Part shown: positions 47,450 to 56,213 of the stretch, one piece after another
How positions within the stretch are numbered: the first letter of the stretch is position 1
Layout of the letters: the number at the start of each line of letters is the position of its first letter
NCBI GenBank assembly: GCA_964388485.1
Contig: CAYMAS010000001.1
Coordinates: 177,339-241,338 of the forward strand
Length of the DNA stretch: 64,000 nucleotides
From: JBCDKH01 sp964388485
Lineage (GTDB): Bacteria; Planctomycetota; Phycisphaerae; Tepidisphaerales; Tepidisphaeraceae
Direction: 5' to 3'
Notes under the pieces: model-generated
Told to the model about the DNA's origin: nothing
What the model saw: the letters and a program-made list of their open reading frames with translations, nothing else
The model's database searches: none
Made by a program: the position numbers and the translations under genes

Positions 47450-50400
47450 CGCCAAACTCCTCACCCGTAGGAATCCGGTAGCCGTCCCGCTTGGGTTCGA
47501 AGCGGCACAGCGGTTTGTACCCGCACGTGCTGCACGGCGTCGTCTTTCCGACGAGGTACGGCCGGACCCCGATGTCGCCGTCCAGCACGCCATCGGCAAC
47601 CTCTGCCATCGCCTGTCGGGCCCGCAAGATCAGCTTGTCGAGGGTGACGTCCGAGACGATGTCGCCGACCCGCGGCGTGCCGTCCCTCGTGATGCCGCCG
47701 GTAAAGAGCTTGCTAATACCTTGGCGATGCGAGTCCGCGTCCTCGTCCTGATCGGCGAACTCCTGTTCCAGCAGCGGCAGCCCGTCGCTCGCGATGAGGC
47801 CGCGAGGTTTGTTTTGCAGATAGAACGCCTCCGTCGGCGGGGCGGGTGCTTCCAGCGGATTTTGCTTGAACGCCTGCTTGTGACTTGTTCGAATCTGTAG
47901 CGAAGCCACAGGTTCCGCCGCGGAACTGGCCAGTTCATCACCGTGCTCTGCCAAAACGAGCAGGCTGACGACCATCCGGAACGCGAGCCCGAGTCGAAGC
48001 TCCTTCATGGGCGACGCAGGCGTCCCGCCGACGAAGTCGATAGCGACACTCGCGCCTTGGGGCGTGGTGTCGAGACGGTCGATTGTCCCGCAAACTCGCA
48101 CGGACCGACCCCGGGGCGTCTCGATCACGAGCGGTTTGAGGCCGTGCTCAGCGTCTTTAGCGAACTGCAGATTCGCATGTGCTGGTTGCATCTTTCCCAT
48201 CGCCGACGCCACGCGTTCGCGTCGCAGGAAGTGCAGGACGTTCCGTTCGAGTCGGCTGATGAGGTAGCGACCGCGAGGCGTCTCTAAAGACAGGCCGCGA
48301 CCTTCGCGTTCGGCATATTGACTAACGATCCGATGAACTGTTGCCGTCATCTGCGCGTCGTCCGCTAGCGACAGATCAGTACGGATGATGGCGTCGAACA
48401 GCAGGAACAGGACCTCGTGCGACGCTGCTCCGAGATCTCGCGCCGTCGTCTCCGCCGGTGCGGGTTCCGGCAGCTTCAGCGTGTGCCGGGCGAAGTAACG
48501 GAATGGGCATGCAGCAAAATCTTCCAAGCCGCGGGCGGTGCTGTCGAAGGACGTCCCGAAAAGCCGTTGCTTCGTCGAGCCTTCGAGAACTGCACGATTC
48601 TCGTAAGTCAAACTCGGCCACGCTGCGGCAGCTTCGGGCAGATGGCGGACCTGCTCGTACAGCGTCGCCGCCTCGGCGTCGGCCGCGCCGTCGCGTGCCC
48701 AAAGAAGCACCTGCGCCACCGCATCGGTCGTCGTTGCGATCTCCGGTGCCGGCTGCGGCGAGAGCGCGAGCAAGTGCCGCACACGCTCCCAATACGGCGA
48801 CGGCCCGACGGCGTGACCGCGTGCGTCGTGCCGATGCCGAACCAGCGTCAACCGATCCCGCGGCAACGTGAAGGCTCGGTACGCCAAACGCCGCTCCGTC
48901 GCCACGTGATCGGCGGTGTCTTCGACGTCGAGCCCCGACTGCTGCAGCCGCCTTACCTCGTGAGCCGACAATTCGGCCTGCTCCAGCGGCGGGGCAGGGA
49001 AGGTGCCCTCGCTCAAGCCGACCACGACCACCCGCTCCGGCCGATGCGGCAGCACGACTCTCGACGCGTCACCCAGCAGCACCGCCCCTCGCTGCGGTGG
49101 CGGCACGGCGAAGTCGAGCGTGTCCAGCGACGCCTCGAGTGCCGCAACAAATTCGTCAGACGGCACGATGCTGTCGCCGAGCAGGCGTTCGAGCCGGTCG
49201 ATGCGATCCAGCACGTTGGCGAAGATGATCCGATGATCCTGCGCCGCCGCAACATCGTTCGTCGCGTCGGCGAGTTCGGTGACGGCATTGGCAAGAGCGA
49301 GCCGATCGAGCGTCTCCCGCAACGCCGTCACGTGCTGGCGAACGGGCCGATCGTGATCGAGCGACTCCGCCAGTGGAGCGACTTGTGCGACCAAGCGACG
49401 CCGCGCCGCGTCGGCGACTTCTGCCTCTGCCTCGTCACCTGGTCGGGCCCACGCGGTCCAACTGTCGACTGCTTCCCATGCCCGTCGGCCTCGCAGCGGA
49501 TAACGCTGCGTCATCGTCGTGATGGCCCGGCGGGCAGCGGTGTCGAGACCGGCTAGCGGATTGCGGACGATCGACATCGTTGCCGCCTGAGGCCAGTTCT
49601 CGTCTGCGACGTGCAGGAGCGCACGGACCAGCCGCACGACACCGTGATGAATGGCAGGCCGGCGACGGTCGACGAAGACCGGGACGTTCCGTTCCGCCAG
49701 CCGCTGCTGCACGAGCGTCGCCCCGCGACCGGGTTGTCGGAACAACACGGCACAGTGCTCCGGTGCGACACCGTCATGAAGCCAATCGAGCACCTGCGCT
49801 GCGGCAGCGGTGGCTTCCCCTTGCTCGTCGTCCGCTTCGTAGAGCAACACATCCCCACTGCTGGCGGCTTGCGAAGGTCGAGGCTGCGACCAGTCCCGCT
49901 CAATGAGGCGAAGGTCTGGCGATGCGTCGACCTGTGGCGAACCCAGATCCACCCGTCGAATAGCAGTCACTCCCTGCTGTCGCAGACGGCGGCGGAGTGA
50001 CTCGATGCTGCGGACGGCGGGCTCGAACAAGCCGCTCGCCAGCGTCTGCGGCTGTTGCGGGTCCACGGTAAAAGTCACCGTTGCGTGCTGGCTCCTTGCA
50101 ACGGCGGCGACCGTGATCGACAGGTCGACGCCTCGCAACTCGCTTATGCCGTCGACGAAGACGTGGCTCCAAGGCGTCATCTTCTCGTCGGCGAGGCGGA
50201 CGCGTCCTGAAGCATCGAGGCGGTCACCGAGGAGCCTGCGGTAAGCGGCGTCGATGATCGCAAGGTCAGTCAGCTTCGCTGCTAGTTCGTCATCGGCATC
50301 TTCGAGCGACGCGCCGATCTCCGCCGGCGTCGAGCCGGAGGCACCGATCTGGCTGAGCATCCGTGCGACACTGCTCGATTCGCTGGTGCCTTGGCGGAAA

Positions 50401-50723
50401 TGGATGAGGTCGTCCTCCACATCCCGCACCGCCTGCGCGATCAGCAGCCGCCGTGACGTCGCATCCAACGCGTCGGCGCCTGCATCGCCGAGCAACTCGT
50501 CGATCAGCGTCTCGGCATCCCGGACCCGCACGCGAAGGCTGCCGCCTGTCGCCGAGGCGACCGCCCGCTCGTAGTCGAACGTCGCCTGCGGCGGCACGAG
50601 CAACAGAATTGCTTGCCCGAGCGGTTGTTCTTCGCACAAGCGGGCTAACTCCGTCAGGACATAGTGCGTCTTGCCGCTAGCGGCTCGGCCGTGGACGAAG
50701 GTGACGCAAGGGGAAGCAGACAC
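47442..50723 (-). CDS. addB: AddB-like subunit with 4Fe-4S cysteines but altered nuclease motif
   Basis: 1093 residues. N-terminal Walker A GRAASGKTHY (about 12-21), then a helicase-like body (VVVGLSEGTFPAPPLEQAELS) without full helicase motifs, as in AddB. The C-terminal domain keeps the iron-sulfur cysteines: one in FAACPFRYFARH (about 737) and C-x2-C-x5-C in PCSTCGYKPLC (about 1058-1068). But the nuclease motif normally reading (V)VDYK is AIDFVGG here (about 889-897, after GTIDRLD), so the catalytic Lys is missing, and the later GxQLQ helix is replaced. It is translated just before addA. Divergent from hemB. Confidence 0.88.
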   Translation of the reverse strand: MSASPCVTFVHGRAASGKTHYVLTELARLCEEQPLGQAILLLVPPQATFDYERAVASATGGSLRVRVRDAETLIDELLGDAGADALDATSRRLLIAQAVRDVEDDLIHFRQGTSESSSVARMLSQIGASGSTPAEIGASLEDADDELAAKLTDLAIIDAAYRRLLGDRLDASGRVRLADEKMTPWSHVFVDGISELRGVDLSITVAAVARSQHATVTFTVDPQQPQTLASGLFEPAVRSIESLRRRLRQQGVTAIRRVDLGSPQVDASPDLRLIERDWSQPRPSQAASSGDVLLYEADDEQGEATAAAAQVLDWLHDGVAPEHCAVLFRQPGRGATLVQQRLAERNVPVFVDRRRPAIHHGVVRLVRALLHVADENWPQAATMSIVRNPLAGLDTAARRAITTMTQRYPLRGRRAWEAVDSWTAWARPGDEAEAEVADAARRRLVAQVAPLAESLDHDRPVRQHVTALRETLDRLALANAVTELADATNDVAAAQDHRIIFANVLDRIDRLERLLGDSIVPSDEFVAALEASLDTLDFAVPPPQRGAVLLGDASRVVLPHRPERVVVVGLSEGTFPAPPLEQAELSAHEVRRLQQSGLDVEDTADHVATERRLAYRAFTLPRDRLTLVRHRHDARGHAVGPSPYWERVRHLLALSPQPAPEIATTTDAVAQVLLWARDGAADAEAATLYEQVRHLPEAAAAWPSLTYENRAVLEGSTKQRLFGTSFDSTARGLEDFAACPFRYFARHTLKLPEPAPAETTARDLGAASHEVLFLLFDAIIRTDLSLADDAQMTATVHRIVSQYAEREGRGLSLETPRGRYLISRLERNVLHFLRRERVASAMGKMQPAHANLQFAKDAEHGLKPLVIETPRGRSVRVCGTIDRLDTTPQGASVAIDFVGGTPASPMKELRLGLAFRMVVSLLVLAEHGDELASSAAEPVASLQIRTSHKQAFKQNPLEAPAPPTEAFYLQNKPRGLIASDGLPLLEQEFADQDEDADSHRQGISKLFTGGITRDGTPRVGDIVSDVTLDKLILRARQAMAEVADGVLDGDIGVRPYLVGKTTPCSTCGYKPLCRFEPKRDGYRIPTGEEFGDG

Positions 50724-50779
50724 GCCATCGCAGCGTAACCGGCGACGCCGCGCGAGGCACGGCCGCGTAGATTCTCCCG

Positions 50780-51763
50780 ATGCAAGGCGGATTCCCTAGC
50801 GTTCGAATGCGACGGCTTCGTGCGACGGAACGCACGCGGCAGATGGTCCAGCGCGTTCGGCTTCGGCCCGGTGATCTCATTGCTCCCGTCTTTGTGCACG
50901 ACGACGAGACGATGGCGGTCGCGTCGATGCCGGGCGTGCAGCGGCATTCGCTCGACGACGCGGCGGCGTGGCTGGACGAACTGGCGGAGCTTGGCGTCGG
51001 CGGGTTCCTTGTCTTCGGCGTGTTGCCGGACGAAGTGAAGGACGCAACGGGTTCGCCCGGTGAAGATCAGGCGAATGTCGTGTGTCGCCTGCTACGCGAG
51101 GTGAAGCAACGGGGCAATCCGATGCTCGCCATCAGCGACGTTTGTCTCTGCGAGTACACGGATCATGGGCACTGTGCCCCCATCGTCGACGGCATTGCTG
51201 ACAACGACGCTTCGATCAAGCTGCTGGGACGACAAGCCGTGGCTCATGCACAGGCTGGTGCCGACTGGGTCGCGCCGTCGGCGGCAATGGACGGCATGGT
51301 CGGAAGGATTCGATCCGCCCTTGATGACGCGGGTCACGAGCAGACCGCGATTCTGAGCTACAGCGTCAAGTACGCCGGTGCCTTCTATGGGCCGTTTCGC
51401 GACGCGGCGGCGAGTGCTCCATCGTTTGGTGATCGGCGGGCGTATCAGATGGACGCTTGGCGTGGCGTGGACGAGGCGGTTCGCGAGGCTGAGCTGGACG
51501 TGGCGGAAGGGGCGGATGTGGTGATGGTCAAGCCGGCCGGGCCTTACCTGGACGTGATCCGTGCCGTGCGAGAGGCGGTCCGCGTGCCGGTGGCGGCGTA
51601 CCAGACGAGCGGCGAATACGCGATGCACATGGCCGGCGGCGAGAAGGGCTGGACCGATGTGGACGCGGTGACGATGGAATCGGTCGCGAGTATCCGGCGG
51701 GCGGGGGCAGATCTCGTCATCACCTATCATGCAGAGCGACTTGCTCGACGCCTGCAGCCTTGA
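50780..51763 (+). CDS. hemB: Delta-aminolevulinic acid dehydratase (porphobilinogen synthase)
   Basis: 327 residues. HemB joins two 5-aminolevulinate molecules to porphobilinogen for heme and other tetrapyrroles. Both Schiff-base lysines are visible: SYSVKYAGAFYGPFRDA and MVKPAGPYLD. The zinc-binding cysteine set DVCLCEYTDHGHC shows the metal-cysteine form. GEYAMH follows. Length and order are standard. Its 3' end overlaps the converging pabB by 44 bases. Confidence 0.96.
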   Translation: MQGGFPSVRMRRLRATERTRQMVQRVRLRPGDLIAPVFVHDDETMAVASMPGVQRHSLDDAAAWLDELAELGVGGFLVFGVLPDEVKDATGSPGEDQANVVCRLLREVKQRGNPMLAISDVCLCEYTDHGHCAPIVDGIADNDASIKLLGRQAVAHAQAGADWVAPSAAMDGMVGRIRSALDDAGHEQTAILSYSVKYAGAFYGPFRDAAASAPSFGDRRAYQMDAWRGVDEAVREAELDVAEGADVVMVKPAGPYLDVIRAVREAVRVPVAAYQTSGEYAMHMAGGEKGWTDVDAVTMESVASIRRAGADLVITYHAERLARRLQP

Positions 51764-52898
51764 GAAGCGCCCGCGCCTTCACGAGCGTCTCGTCGAACTC
51801 CGCTACCGGATCACTGTCCGCCACAATGCCGCCGCCGACCGGAATGTGCAATGCTTCGGCCGTCCACGTCGCAGTGCGAATGGCAACGTTGAAGAGCATC
51901 GAGCCGTCAGCGTCGAGCCGACCGATCGCACCGCAGTACGGACCGCGGGCGACGGGCTCGAGTTCATCGATGATCTGCATCGCCCGAATCTTCGGAGCGC
52001 CTGTTACGCTGCCGCTCGGGAAGGTCGCGGCGAGCAGTCCGATGAGGCCGACATCGTCGCGGAGTTGACCCGTGACCGTCGCGACGCCGTGATGGACGGT
52101 CGGGTGCGTTTCGATCGTCCGCGGCATGCTGACCCGCACACTGCCGGTCTCGCAGACCCGGCCCAGATCGTTGCGTTCGAGGTCGACGATCATGTTCAAC
52201 TCCGCGGCGTCTTTCTCACTTTCGAACAAGCTCGCGGCGGTCTCGCTGGTGGGGCGGGTGCCCTTGATCGGCTTCGTCGTCACCATGCCGGTTGGCGTCA
52301 CGTGCAGGAACAGCTCCGGCGAGTTCGAGATGACTGTGACGTCGCCGAGGTCGAGCAGGGCCCCAAAGGTCGCGGGCGTCTCGCGGAGCAGGTGGTCGTA
52401 GATGATGTCCGCGGCCGTCGGGTTCGAGATCGTGAGGCGTTGGCTGAGATTGACCTGGTACGCGTCACCCGCGGCGATATATTCGCTGCACCGCTGCACC
52501 GCGGCCAGATACTCGTCGCGTCTGAAGGAGCTTGTAATCTCCCGTTGGTCGTGCTTCAGCACGACGTCCGGCGACCGTCGTGCTGAAGCACGACCTACGG
52601 CGACCTTGGCGAACCAAAACAGCGGCGTCTTCGTGTCACGCTCCTCCCGATGCTTCGCGGCGGGCTCGAACCGTCGCCCGATCTCGTAACCAAGAAACCC
52701 GACCCAACACGCATCCTCATCCCGCGTCCGTTCCTCATCGAGCCACTGCAACGCCTCGAGCGGATCATCGAATCGCCGCTCGACGTCGCCGTCCCGCTCC
52801 AGCCGATCCGGGTACAGCACCGTCGTCACCTCCGTCGGCGGCAGCGTCCAGCCGTAGACGTCGTTGCTGCTGTCGAGCCGAACCGAACGCACAGCCAC
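51720..52898 (-). CDS. pabB: Aminodeoxychorismate synthase component I (PabB)
   Basis: 392 residues from GTG 52898 (GTG 52892 is possible). PabB aminates chorismate for folate synthesis. Chorismate-enzyme motifs: KPIKGTRP, DLERNDLGRV, PSGSVTGAPKIRAMQIIDELEP and VGGGIVADSDP near the end; KPIKGT and GSVTGAPK fit PabB better than TrpE. Residues RASARRSPDVVLKHDQ are encoded by a palindromic doublet (52547-52595), apparently an insertion in frame before the catalytic domain. The 5' end lies beside another such hairpin (52905-52922). No pabA or pabC nearby. Confidence 0.88.
   Translation of the reverse strand: MAVRSVRLDSSNDVYGWTLPPTEVTTVLYPDRLERDGDVERRFDDPLEALQWLDEERTRDEDACWVGFLGYEIGRRFEPAAKHREERDTKTPLFWFAKVAVGRASARRSPDVVLKHDQREITSSFRRDEYLAAVQRCSEYIAAGDAYQVNLSQRLTISNPTAADIIYDHLLRETPATFGALLDLGDVTVISNSPELFLHVTPTGMVTTKPIKGTRPTSETAASLFESEKDAAELNMIVDLERNDLGRVCETGSVRVSMPRTIETHPTVHHGVATVTGQLRDDVGLIGLLAATFPSGSVTGAPKIRAMQIIDELEPVARGPYCGAIGRLDADGSMLFNVAIRTATWTAEALHIPVGGGIVADSDPVAEFDETLVKARALLKAAGVEQVALHDR
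52547..52595. repeat. REPIN-like hairpin pair (CTTCAG loop) inside pabB
   Basis: Two hairpins in inverted orientation: GTCGTGCTTCAGCACGAC at 52548-52565 and its reverse complement GTCGTGCTGAAGCACGAC at 52577-52594. Both have a 6-bp stem and loop CTTCAG (or CTGAAG). They are translated in frame as part of PabB. The same loop with other stems occurs at 52905 and 63209. Confidence 0.85.
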
Positions 52899-52904
52899 TT
52901 GTAG

Positions 52905-52922
52905 GGTGGGCTTCAGCCCACC
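52905..52922. repeat. Short hairpin repeat (CTTCAG loop) between M42 gene and pabB
   Basis: GGTGGGCTTCAGCCCACC, a perfect 6-bp stem with the loop CTTCAG. It lies seven bases before the chosen pabB start codon (52898) on the minus strand and would fold in the mRNA leader, possibly masking the ribosome site. Same loop as the elements at 52547 and 63209, different stem. Confidence 0.8.
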
Positions 52923-52948
52923 ATCGGCAAGATTGAAACGTGTTGCCG

Positions 52949-54058
52949 TCAAACGTCGGGCATCTCTTGTGAAGGATCGTCGTACATCGTCTTCAACTTC
53001 GTCAGCCGCTCGGTCAGCCGCTTCTTGAGGTTCGTCGGCTTCGGGTCGAACTCGCCGATGCGTCGGCCGACGTTGACGAGGAACTTGACGAGGCAGTCCC
53101 AGTCGTTCAGGTCGATCTCCTCCGCCGCCATACTCTCGTTGGGCCGGTCCATGTTGTGGTAGTTGCCCAGCGGCACGCACATGGCGGCGACCGTAAAGCC
53201 GAAGGCGTCGAAGGCAGTTGCTTCGCAGGTGCCGCCGGGCATGAGGGCCCGGTTGAACTTGAACATCTTGTCCTTTTTGACCAACTCCTCGCCAATCGTG
53301 TCGAGAAAGTGGAGAAAGCCGCTGTGGAAGACGGAGCGTTTGTCGCCGACGCGGAGCACGCACCCGCCGCCGACAGGCGCGGCCTGTTGCTCGGCAGACG
53401 TCTCGACGCTGATGATCCGATCATCCTTCCGCAAGAGCCCCTTGCCCACCTCGCGAGCGGCGGCGATGGCTCCGATGAAGCCGACCTCCTCCGCCCGCGT
53501 CACGAGCACGCCGAACGGCAGCTTCGGCTTGTTTCGCAGCTTGTCGAGGGCTTCGAGACACGCGGCAAGTCCTGCCAGATCGTCACACGCTTGGGCGACG
53601 AGTCGATTCCGCACAACCTTTGCCGGCTTGCCGAAGTCGAAGTTGCCCGCGACGCCCGGCTGGACGTTCTTGCCTCGCGGCACCTTGAACGTCGCCGACT
53701 GCAGGCGGTCCTTCTCGTTCCCGGTCGCCTCATCGACCTTCGCCACGACGTCGCTGAAGCGTACCTTCGTCCCCGGCTTGCAGCACGACGCCAGCACCCC
53801 GCCTCGGAAGCCGGCGTGGAGCAGGCCGTCCGTGGTCTTGCCGCTGACGAAGGCCGGGTGATCCGCATGTGCTACCACGATCAGCCGCGGACCCTTGCCT
53901 TTCGTCGTCAGCAGGCGATTGCCGTGCTTGTCGAGTTGGACCTTCAGGTTCTTTCGCCGCTTCGCCCAAGCGTCGACGTAGTCCAGCACCTCGTCCTCCA
54001 CGAACGCCGCGGTCGGTAGAGAGCTTAGATCGAGCAGCAGTTTGGGGGCGTCAGGCAT
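52949..54058 (-). CDS. M42-like metallo-aminopeptidase
   Basis: 369 residues. Co-catalytic metal binding and catalytic residues of the MH clan: HADHPAF (first metal His), ACDDLAGLAACLEAL (bridging Asp), TRAEEVGFIGA (catalytic Glu pair), VETS (metal Asp/Glu), and CVPLGNYHN with the last His. M42 enzymes (for example FrvX, glutamyl aminopeptidase) form large cytosolic tetrahedral complexes that trim peptides. The insert after residue 60 fits the M42 dimer domain. The last 25 residues (NLKKRLTERLTKLKTMYDD) form a helical tail. Substrate unknown. Confidence 0.83.
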   Translation of the reverse strand: MPDAPKLLLDLSSLPTAAFVEDEVLDYVDAWAKRRKNLKVQLDKHGNRLLTTKGKGPRLIVVAHADHPAFVSGKTTDGLLHAGFRGGVLASCCKPGTKVRFSDVVAKVDEATGNEKDRLQSATFKVPRGKNVQPGVAGNFDFGKPAKVVRNRLVAQACDDLAGLAACLEALDKLRNKPKLPFGVLVTRAEEVGFIGAIAAAREVGKGLLRKDDRIISVETSAEQQAAPVGGGCVLRVGDKRSVFHSGFLHFLDTIGEELVKKDKMFKFNRALMPGGTCEATAFDAFGFTVAAMCVPLGNYHNMDRPNESMAAEEIDLNDWDCLVKFLVNVGRRIGEFDPKPTNLKKRLTERLTKLKTMYDDPSQEMPDV

Positions 54059-54095
54059 TCGACGACCCTAGCGGGGGCTTCAGCAACCAATCGCC

Positions 54096-54172
54096 GGAGC
54101 GGCGTCGCTTGCGACGCACTGAAAGATGTCCCATGTACTTATTCCACCAAGCGTCGCAAGCGACGCCGCTCC
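54096..54172. repeat. REPIN-like inverted hairpin pair (CTTG-loop type)
   Basis: Arms at 54096-54117 and 54151-54172 are perfect 22-base inverted copies, 33 bases apart. Each contains GCGTCG-CTTG-CGACGC, a 6-bp stem with loop CTTG. The outer flank GGAGCGGC is shared with the element at 9168-9254, whose stem differs. It fills the gap between moxR and the M42 gene. Confidence 0.88.
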
Positions 54173-54191
54173 GAGGTGTTGTAAACGAGAA

Positions 54192-55271
54192 TCATGCAGC
54201 TTTACCCGACTGCATCAACTTCGCCGTCTCGCCATCGGCATCGTCGTACTGCTGACGCGGCACCGCGTCGATCAGCTTCTGCACCACGGCTTCACTCGTG
54301 ACGCCTTCGGCATCCGCATTGAAGTTCGTCGTAATCCGGTGCCGCAACGCCGGCACCGCGAGCTCGCGAATGTCTTCCGTGCTGACGTAGGTCCGCCCCT
54401 TGAGCAACGCCCGAGCCTTGCCGCCGAGGATGAGAAACTGTCCCGCTCGCGGCCCGGCACCGAAGTCCACGAAATCATCGACGAACTGCGGCATCCCCTC
54501 GCCGCGACGGCTCGCACGCGTCAACGCCAATGCGTACTTAATCACATGATCCGCCGCGGGCACCGCACGCACCGTCTCCTGCAACTGCACGATCTCCTCG
54601 AGCGTCAAGACCTGCTTGAGTTCGTGCTTCTGCGGCGACGTCGTTCGGCGGATGATCTCGACCTCTTCTTCCTCGCTCGGATAACTGACAAGGATGTTGA
54701 ACATAAACCGGTCGAGCTGGGCCTCGGGCAGCGGGTAAGTGCCTTCCTGCTCAATCGGGTTCTGCGTGGCCAGGACAAAGAACGGATCGGGCAGCTCGTA
54801 CGTCGTCCCGCCGGCGGTGACGTGGCGTTCCTGCATCGCCTCGAGCAAAGCAGCCTGCGTCTTAGGCGGCGTGCGGTTGATTTCGTCGGCGAGGATCACG
54901 TTGCTGAAGACCGGGCCCTTGATGAAAATCATCTGCCGATCGCCCGTCGCCTGGTCGCTCTTGATGACGTCGGTGCCGGTGATGTCCGACGGCATCAGGT
55001 CAGGCGTGAACTGAATGCGGTTGAAATCCAGGCCGAGCGTCTTGCTCACCGTGCTGACGAGCAGCGTCTTGGCCAACCCCGGCACGCCCACGAGCAACGC
55101 GTGGCCCCGGCAGAAGAGGGCGATGAGCAGTTCCTCGATCACCGCGTCTTGCCCGACGATGACCTTGGCCAGCTCGCCGCGCATCTGGTCGTAAGCGTCG
55201 CGAAGCTTCTGGGCCATCTGCAGGTCGTCGGCCGGGGGGGGGGCGGGGGGTGGGGAAGACGTGTCGCTCAT
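54192..55271 (-). CDS. MoxR family AAA+ ATPase
   Basis: 359 residues. A hexameric AAA+ chaperone whose family assembles or activates envelope and metal-protein complexes with vWA and DUF58 partners. Walker A GVPGLAKT, the FTPDLMPSDITGTDV insertion, Walker B ILADEINR with TPPKTQAALLEAMQE, sensor LATQNPIEQEGTYPLPEAQLDRFMF and an arginine-finger region. The N-terminus is proline rich (SSPPPAPPPADD) because it is encoded by a G10-C-G6-T-G4 tract on the plus strand. Usually next to DUF58; here the DUF58 gene is about 17 kb away. Confidence 0.93.
   Translation of the reverse strand: MSDTSSPPPAPPPADDLQMAQKLRDAYDQMRGELAKVIVGQDAVIEELLIALFCRGHALLVGVPGLAKTLLVSTVSKTLGLDFNRIQFTPDLMPSDITGTDVIKSDQATGDRQMIFIKGPVFSNVILADEINRTPPKTQAALLEAMQERHVTAGGTTYELPDPFFVLATQNPIEQEGTYPLPEAQLDRFMFNILVSYPSEEEEVEIIRRTTSPQKHELKQVLTLEEIVQLQETVRAVPAADHVIKYALALTRASRRGEGMPQFVDDFVDFGAGPRAGQFLILGGKARALLKGRTYVSTEDIRELAVPALRHRITTNFNADAEGVTSEAVVQKLIDAVPRQQYDDADGETAKLMQSGKAA
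55234..55255. repeat. Slippery G10 / G-quadruplex-prone tract near the start of moxR
   Basis: Plus strand has a G10 homopolymer at 55234-55243, then C, G6, T, G4. On the coding strand this is a C10 run about 29 bases after the moxR start codon. Such runs are prone to slippage in replication and to sequencing error; the run may also form a G-quadruplex. Confidence 0.75.
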
Positions 55272-55325
55272 GGCGCCACTCTACAGAACCCGACCGACCG
55301 GGGCGACGAACGATGTGAAGCACGG

Positions 55326-56138
55326 ATGCCCGAACTACCCGAAGTCGAAACCGTCGTCAGAACGCTGCGCCCGATCATTGTCGGGCGTCAAATTGGTAGC
55401 GTGGAGCTGCATCGGAACGACTACGCGACGCCATGCGGGTTTAGTTGGGACTTGACGGGGCGGCGAATCGTTGATGTTCGCCGCCGGGCCATACGGATTA
55501 TCCTCCACCTCTGCCGCGACGAGGTGTTCCTCGTTCACCTCGGCATGACCGGGCAGTTGATCGTGGTTTCCGAGGAAGAGCCGGTAGCCAAGCACACGCA
55601 CGCGGTCTTCACCTTCGGCGACAAGCAGCTTCGGCTCTGCGACCCTCGCCGCTTTGGCCGCCTGGACTGGATCGGCTCCGACCTTGACCGCATCGACCAC
55701 AACCTCGGCCCCGAACCCCTGACCCTTTCCTGCCGCGACCTGCGTCTTCGCCTCGCTCAAACGGCTCGCCCTCTCAAGAGCGCCTTGCTCGACCAGACCT
55801 TCATCGCCGGCCTGGGCAACATCTACGTCGACGAATCCCTCTTCGCCGCCGGCCTGCACCCGCTGCAACGCTGCTGCAATGTCACCCCGGACGAAGCCAG
55901 GCGTCTGAGCCGTTCGATCAAACGCACCCTTCGCCACGCCATCGACGCCGGCGGCAGCACCCTGCGCGACTACGTCGACGCGGTCGGCCAAAGAGGCACC
56001 GCCCAACAAGCCCACCGCGTCTACGGCCGCACCGGCCAGCCGTGTCGGCGGTGCAGGACGAAAGTCGAGCAATTCGTCCTCTCCGCGAGGTCGACGCACT
56101 GGTGCCCTGTCTGCCAACGCCTGCCGCACGCCGCGTGA
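55326..56138 (+). CDS. mutM: Formamidopyrimidine-DNA glycosylase MutM (Fpg)
   Basis: 270 residues. Removes 8-oxoguanine and nicks the site. The N-terminus starts MPELPEVETVVRTLRP with catalytic Pro2 and Glu3 after Met removal. A conserved Lys is in KSALLDQTFIAGLGNIYVDE, which also has the helix-two-turn-helix, and the C-terminal zinc finger is CRRCRTK...CPVCQ. ATG 55326 was chosen from a longer frame that runs through the repeat region opposite moxR. It is divergent from moxR. Confidence 0.95.
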   Translation: MPELPEVETVVRTLRPIIVGRQIGSVELHRNDYATPCGFSWDLTGRRIVDVRRRAIRIILHLCRDEVFLVHLGMTGQLIVVSEEEPVAKHTHAVFTFGDKQLRLCDPRRFGRLDWIGSDLDRIDHNLGPEPLTLSCRDLRLRLAQTARPLKSALLDQTFIAGLGNIYVDESLFAAGLHPLQRCCNVTPDEARRLSRSIKRTLRHAIDAGGSTLRDYVDAVGQRGTAQQAHRVYGRTGQPCRRCRTKVEQFVLSARSTHWCPVCQRLPHAA

Positions 56139-56213
56139 CGCTGCGCATACAAACGGCGGCGGGCCGTGAAGCCTCGCCGCCGCCTGGTCCTTGGCTGTTG
56201 AGCAGGGTGGGGA

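Noticed and set aside
54126..55325. Longer start for mutM
   Set aside because: Would extend the protein by 400 residues across the moxR shadow; Fpg needs Pro2 directly after the start Met, which fits ATG 55326.
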